A DNA stretch of 7,629 bases from JBDSSS01 sp039928615 (GTDB taxonomy: Bacteria > Actinomycetota > Actinomycetes > Actinomycetales > Dermatophilaceae): positions 1 through 7,629 of the forward strand of contig JBDSSS010000148.1 in assembly GCA_039928615.1 (NCBI GenBank). The letters are read 5' to 3'. Below, in pieces: positions 5,970-7,629 of this stretch. Under the pieces are notes generated by a model. That model had not been told where the DNA came from. It did not search any database and saw only the letters and a program-made list of their open reading frames with translations. The first letter of the stretch is position 1. The number at the start of each line of letters is the position of its first letter. Both the position numbers and the translations under genes were made by a program.

Positions 5970-5979
5970 ATCGTAACCT
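5970..5979. promoter_or_regulatory. Overlapping divergent -10-like elements between nitrobindin and DsrE genes
   Basis: On the plus strand TAACCT (5974-5979) lies six bases before the ATG of the DsrE gene, the leaderless layout. On the minus strand TACGAT (5975-5970) overlaps it and would give the nitrobindin gene a leader of roughly 90 bases. Neither has a clear -35. The rest of the 5877-5969 spacer holds a TGTGTGTGT run (about 5919-5927) and TCGC repeats near 5881 but no gene that I can see. Confidence 0.4.
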
Positions 5980-5985
5980 GATCCC

Positions 5986-6369
5986 ATGAGCCCCCCTCCC
6001 GGCCCGCCGGCGCCCACCCTCGTCGTCAAGCTGACGAGCGGCACCGAGGCGCCCGAGCGGCTGTCGCAGGCCTTCAGCGTCGCCGCCACCGCGCTTGCGA
6101 GCGGGGTCGAGGTGTCGCTCTGGCTAACCGGTGAGGCCGCCTGGCTCGCCGTTCCCGGCCGGGCCGAGGAGTTCACCTTGGCGCACGCCGCCGGGCTGGC
6201 CGACCTGCGCGACGCCGTCCTCGCCGGGGGCCGGCTCACCGTCTGCTCGCAGTGCGCCGCCCGCCGCGACCTCACCGTGGCCGACCTCGCCCCGGGGACG
6301 ACGGTCCGGGGCGCGGCCGCCTTCGTCGAGGAGGTCATGGCGCCGGGGGCTCAGGCTCTCGTCTACTGA
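5986..6369 (+). CDS. DsrE-family protein
   Basis: A 127-residue member of the DsrE/DsrF-like family, whose characterised members move sulfur through cysteine persulfides (TusD, DsrE); many actinobacterial members have no assigned role. The opening strand TLVVKLTSGTEAPERLSQAF, the SVAATALASGVEVSLWLTGEAAW core and a C-terminal GAAAFVEEVM...ALVY are typical. Two cysteines, Cys87 and Cys90 in TVCSQCAARR, form a CxxC that could carry a persulfide, a disulfide or a metal. It is the only complete plus-strand gene. The ATG at 5986 is supported by TAACCT six bases upstream. It is divergent from the nitrobindin gene and convergent with the membrane protein gene, whose stop lies only 13 bases beyond its own, too little room for separate terminators. 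Confidence 0.88.
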   Translation: MSPPPGPPAPTLVVKLTSGTEAPERLSQAFSVAATALASGVEVSLWLTGEAAWLAVPGRAEEFTLAHAAGLADLRDAVLAGGRLTVCSQCAARRDLTVADLAPGTTVRGAAAFVEEVMAPGAQALVY

Positions 6370-6382
6370 CGCCTCCGCCGGG

Positions 6383-7192
6383 TCAGCCGACGACGGTGAA
6401 GAGGCGCACGAGCGCCCCGACGAGCAGGACCGAGCCGACACCGGCGGCGACCTGGCCGCGGACGCCCAGCCCGGCCGAGGCCTCGGCCGCGACCCGGCGG
6501 AAGGAGAACGACGCGACGCCGGCGGCTGCACCGAGGGCGAGGGCGGTCCCCGCGCTCACGGCGTCGGTGCGCGTCGCGACGAGGGCTGCGGCGAGCACAC
6601 CGAGGACGAGCGCGGCGACGACGAGGAACGGGTGAAGGCGGCGCACGGAGCCGAGCAGGTCCGCCAGGCCGGCGACCGCGGCCGCGGCCATCCCCGCGAG
6701 GAGCAGCGCCGAGCCGCGGTCGGTGGTGCTCGACGCGACGGCCGTCGTCGCCGACGTGATGAGCACGAGCCCACCGAAGGACGCGAGCAGCGTCAGGACG
6801 AGCCCCTCGCGGCCGGTCCGGCGCAGCAGCTGGGCGAAGAAGGACAGCAGCAGCCCGAAGGCGACGGCGGCGGCGCTCCAGCGCAGGTCGTCACGCAGCG
6901 CCGCCGGCACGATCGCCAGGGCAGAGAGGGCCAGCACGACCGCCGTGGCGCGCGGCGTCACCGACCCGCCGAGGACCGGCCAGCACCAGGCCAGCACGAG
7001 AGCGAGCACGAGGGTCGTCCCGAGCACGGCGGCATACCCGGTCGTCGCGGCCACCAGCAGGACGAGCGCGGTGGCGACCGCTGCCCCGACGGTGACCGGC
7101 TGGACGGCGGGGACGGCCGACGCGCGGGCCGCCGTCACGGGCGAGGCGGGGGCGGCGGGGACCACGTCGTCGTCAGGCACGCGGGCCATCAT
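6383..7192 (-). CDS. Polytopic membrane protein of unknown function
   Basis: I do not recognise this 269-residue protein. After a polar, Ala/Pro-rich N-terminus (about 33 residues with DDD near residue 8) it is almost entirely hydrophobic, with about eight or nine likely transmembrane segments near residues 34-50, 53-74, 82-99, 104-122, 130-152, 160-180, 186-206, 211-229 and 246-266. Short charged loops include LRDDLRW (99-105), LLRRTGREG (122-130) and SVRRLHP (182-188). There is no signal peptide, ATPase motif or obvious active-site pattern. Two adjacent ATGs (7192 and 7189) are possible starts; 7192 is three bases after the MoaD-like stop and has GGCGGA six bases upstream. It is clearly the second gene of a pair with the MoaD-like gene. 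Its coding nature is supported by the near-total G/C third positions and uninterrupted hydrophobic pattern. Confidence 0.85.
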   Translation of the reverse strand: MMARVPDDDVVPAAPASPVTAARASAVPAVQPVTVGAAVATALVLLVAATTGYAAVLGTTLVLALVLAWCWPVLGGSVTPRATAVVLALSALAIVPAALRDDLRWSAAAVAFGLLLSFFAQLLRRTGREGLVLTLLASFGGLVLITSATTAVASSTTDRGSALLLAGMAAAAVAGLADLLGSVRRLHPFLVVAALVLGVLAAALVATRTDAVSAGTALALGAAAGVASFSFRRVAAEASAGLGVRGQVAAGVGSVLLVGALVRLFTVVG

Positions 7193-7195
7193 CCC

Positions 7196-7426
7196 TCATC
7201 CGCCGGCGAAGGGCGGGAGCACCTCGAGCGACGCACCGGGGCTCAGCGCCGCGCCCCGACCTGCCGCGCGACCGTCCAGCAGGAAGGTGGCGACGGACGC
7301 GACCCGGCCGAGGTCGGGGTGCGCGGAGACCGCAGCGGCCACCACCTCGGCCACGGTCGACCCCGACAGCTGCTCGCTGTCGACGCCTGCCGCGGCCCGT
7401 GCCGCGGCCCAGTAGCGGACCGTCAC
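7196..7426 (-). CDS. MoaD/ThiS-family sulfur carrier protein
   Basis: A 76-residue ubiquitin-like protein. MoaD/ThiS proteins are adenylated and then thiocarboxylated at a C-terminal Gly-Gly and donate sulfur to molybdopterin, thiazole or other cofactors. The product starts MTVRYWAAARAAAGV, typical of actinobacterial members, and ends LEVLPPFAGG with the required di-glycine. GTG 7426 is preferred: it gives the family's expected N-terminus, and all longer versions (ATG at 7570 or 7519, for example) would run through the eukaryotic segment. Only about 26 bases upstream look bacterial, so the promoter and perhaps the ribosome binding site are missing from this contig. No MoaE, ThiG or activating enzyme is in the window, so its acceptor is unknown. 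It is followed after three bases by the membrane protein gene. Confidence 0.9.
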   Translation of the reverse strand: MTVRYWAAARAAAGVDSEQLSGSTVAEVVAAAVSAHPDLGRVASVATFLLDGRAAGRGAALSPGASLEVLPPFAGG

Positions 7427-7451
7427 GGTGCTCGCCGTCGGGGTGCCCGTC

Positions 7452-7575
7452 GTGCTCGAGGCCTTTGGAAACGCGATGACGCTGCGAAACAACAACTCGT
7501 CTCGCTTCGGCAAGTTCATGAAGATTCTCTTCGACGAGTTCGGTGACCCCGTCGGAGGAAGCGTCATCAACTATC
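7452..7575 (+). CDS. Eukaryotic myosin motor-domain exon fragment (foreign to the bacterial contig)
   Basis: Reading plus-strand codons from 7452 gives VLEAFGNAMTL, then RNNNSSRFGKF, then MKILFDEFGDPVGGSVINY, and the exon ends with the single base C at 7575. This is the myosin heavy-chain motor segment: (I/V)LEAFGNAxTxRNNNSSRFGKF is the conserved stretch with the switch I loop that contacts ATP and Mg2+, and the family continues G..xGxxIxxYLLEKSRV. The reading frame holds without error for 41 codons. Base composition differs sharply from the rest (about 53% GC by hand count over 7461-7575; codons such as TTT, GGA, CGA, TCT, ATT, TAT). The bases before 7452 do not continue the family's expected Asn-Pro, so the 5' side is cut at the junction. 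GDPVGG...INY is reminiscent of class I-like myosins, but the class cannot be assigned safely. Confidence 0.9.
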
Positions 7576-7629
7576 GTGCGTGACACATGCACACGCGAGC
7601 GAGCCACGACGCAGTCGCGAGGGTGGGTG
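7576..7629 (+). other. Probable 5' part of a spliceosomal intron of the myosin gene
   Basis: Translation past INY would give CGT GCG TGA, a stop within three codons, just where all myosins continue LLEKSRV. GTGCGT at 7576-7581 is a good eukaryotic splice-donor sequence, and the leftover C at 7575 is the correct first base of a CTN leucine codon, giving a phase-1 intron. No acceptor can be identified before the window ends. GC-rich introns with a GTGCGT donor are seen in some algae and other protists. Confidence 0.6.

Noticed and set aside
6131..7546. A 471-codon plus-strand open frame
   Set aside because: It overlaps DsrE in another frame, is antisense to the membrane protein and MoaD-like genes, and its last codons cross the chimeric junction in the wrong frame for myosin.
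7427..7570. Longer N-terminus of the MoaD-like protein (start at ATG 7570 or 7519)
   Set aside because: The extra residues are the reverse-strand reading of the myosin exon and do not resemble any MoaD N-terminus; the family begins at the TVRYW segment.
7452..7629. Horizontal transfer of a myosin gene into an actinobacterium
   Set aside because: The segment begins mid-domain, ends at an unspliced intron and sits at the contig edge; a chimera explains all this more simply. It is retained only as an alternative to be tested.
1..7629. tRNA, rRNA, CRISPR array, insertion sequence, attachment site or toxin-antitoxin system
   Set aside because: No cloverleaf-like tRNA, no regularly spaced repeats with unique spacers, no transposase or integrase motifs and no such gene pairs were seen on either strand.

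Overview
The window reads as a high-GC actinobacterial chromosome fragment, with a short stretch of eukaryotic DNA joined to its right end. By eye, GC is above 70% up to about position 7440. Codons there almost always end in G or C, GTG starts are common, and the gene families are typically actinobacterial. Family-level similarity suggests Micrococcales, perhaps Intrasporangiaceae-like, but this is a low-confidence guess from composition and gene content.

Layout, left to right. Positions 1-4300 are all on the minus strand: a truncated DUF2516 membrane protein (1-167), D-aminoacyl-tRNA deacylase dtd (237-662), an Asparaginase_II-family L-asparaginase (670-1674), a large HBHA-like coiled-coil protein with a Lys/Ala/Pro tail (1772-2833), its upstream XRE-family regulator (2835-3257), and a BKACE (DUF849) beta-keto acid cleavage enzyme (3362-4216). 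The order XRE - HBHA-like - DUF2516 recalls M. tuberculosis Rv0474-Rv0475(hbhA)-Rv0476, here with asparaginase and dtd lying between the second and third members. A perfect 14-bp hairpin at 1714-1745 closes the XRE/HBHA-like unit.

Next, a nitrobindin-like heme protein (5379-5876) and a YgfZ folate-binding protein (4319-5350) form a minus-strand pair, as in the M. tuberculosis Rv0813c/Rv0811c region. A DsrE-family protein (5986-6369, plus strand) diverges from them. A MoaD/ThiS-like sulfur carrier (7196-7426) and an unrecognised polytopic membrane protein (6383-7192) form another minus-strand pair, convergent with the DsrE gene.

The strongest anomaly is at the end. Positions 7452-7575 on the plus strand encode an unmistakable eukaryotic myosin motor segment (LEAFGNA ... 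RNNNSSRFGKF ... GDPVGG ... INY). The exon appears to end at a GT splice donor (GTGCGT at 7576), exactly where the conserved LLEKSRV should follow. GC drops to about 53% there and many codons end in A or T. The simplest reading is a chimeric contig (bacterial and eukaryotic DNA joined in library, amplification or assembly) with a junction between about 7427 and 7454, rather than gene transfer. I see no tRNA, rRNA, CRISPR or insertion sequence, and no convincing new multi-gene system. Several genes carry a -10-like hexamer 6-7 bases before the start codon, which suggests leaderless mRNAs.
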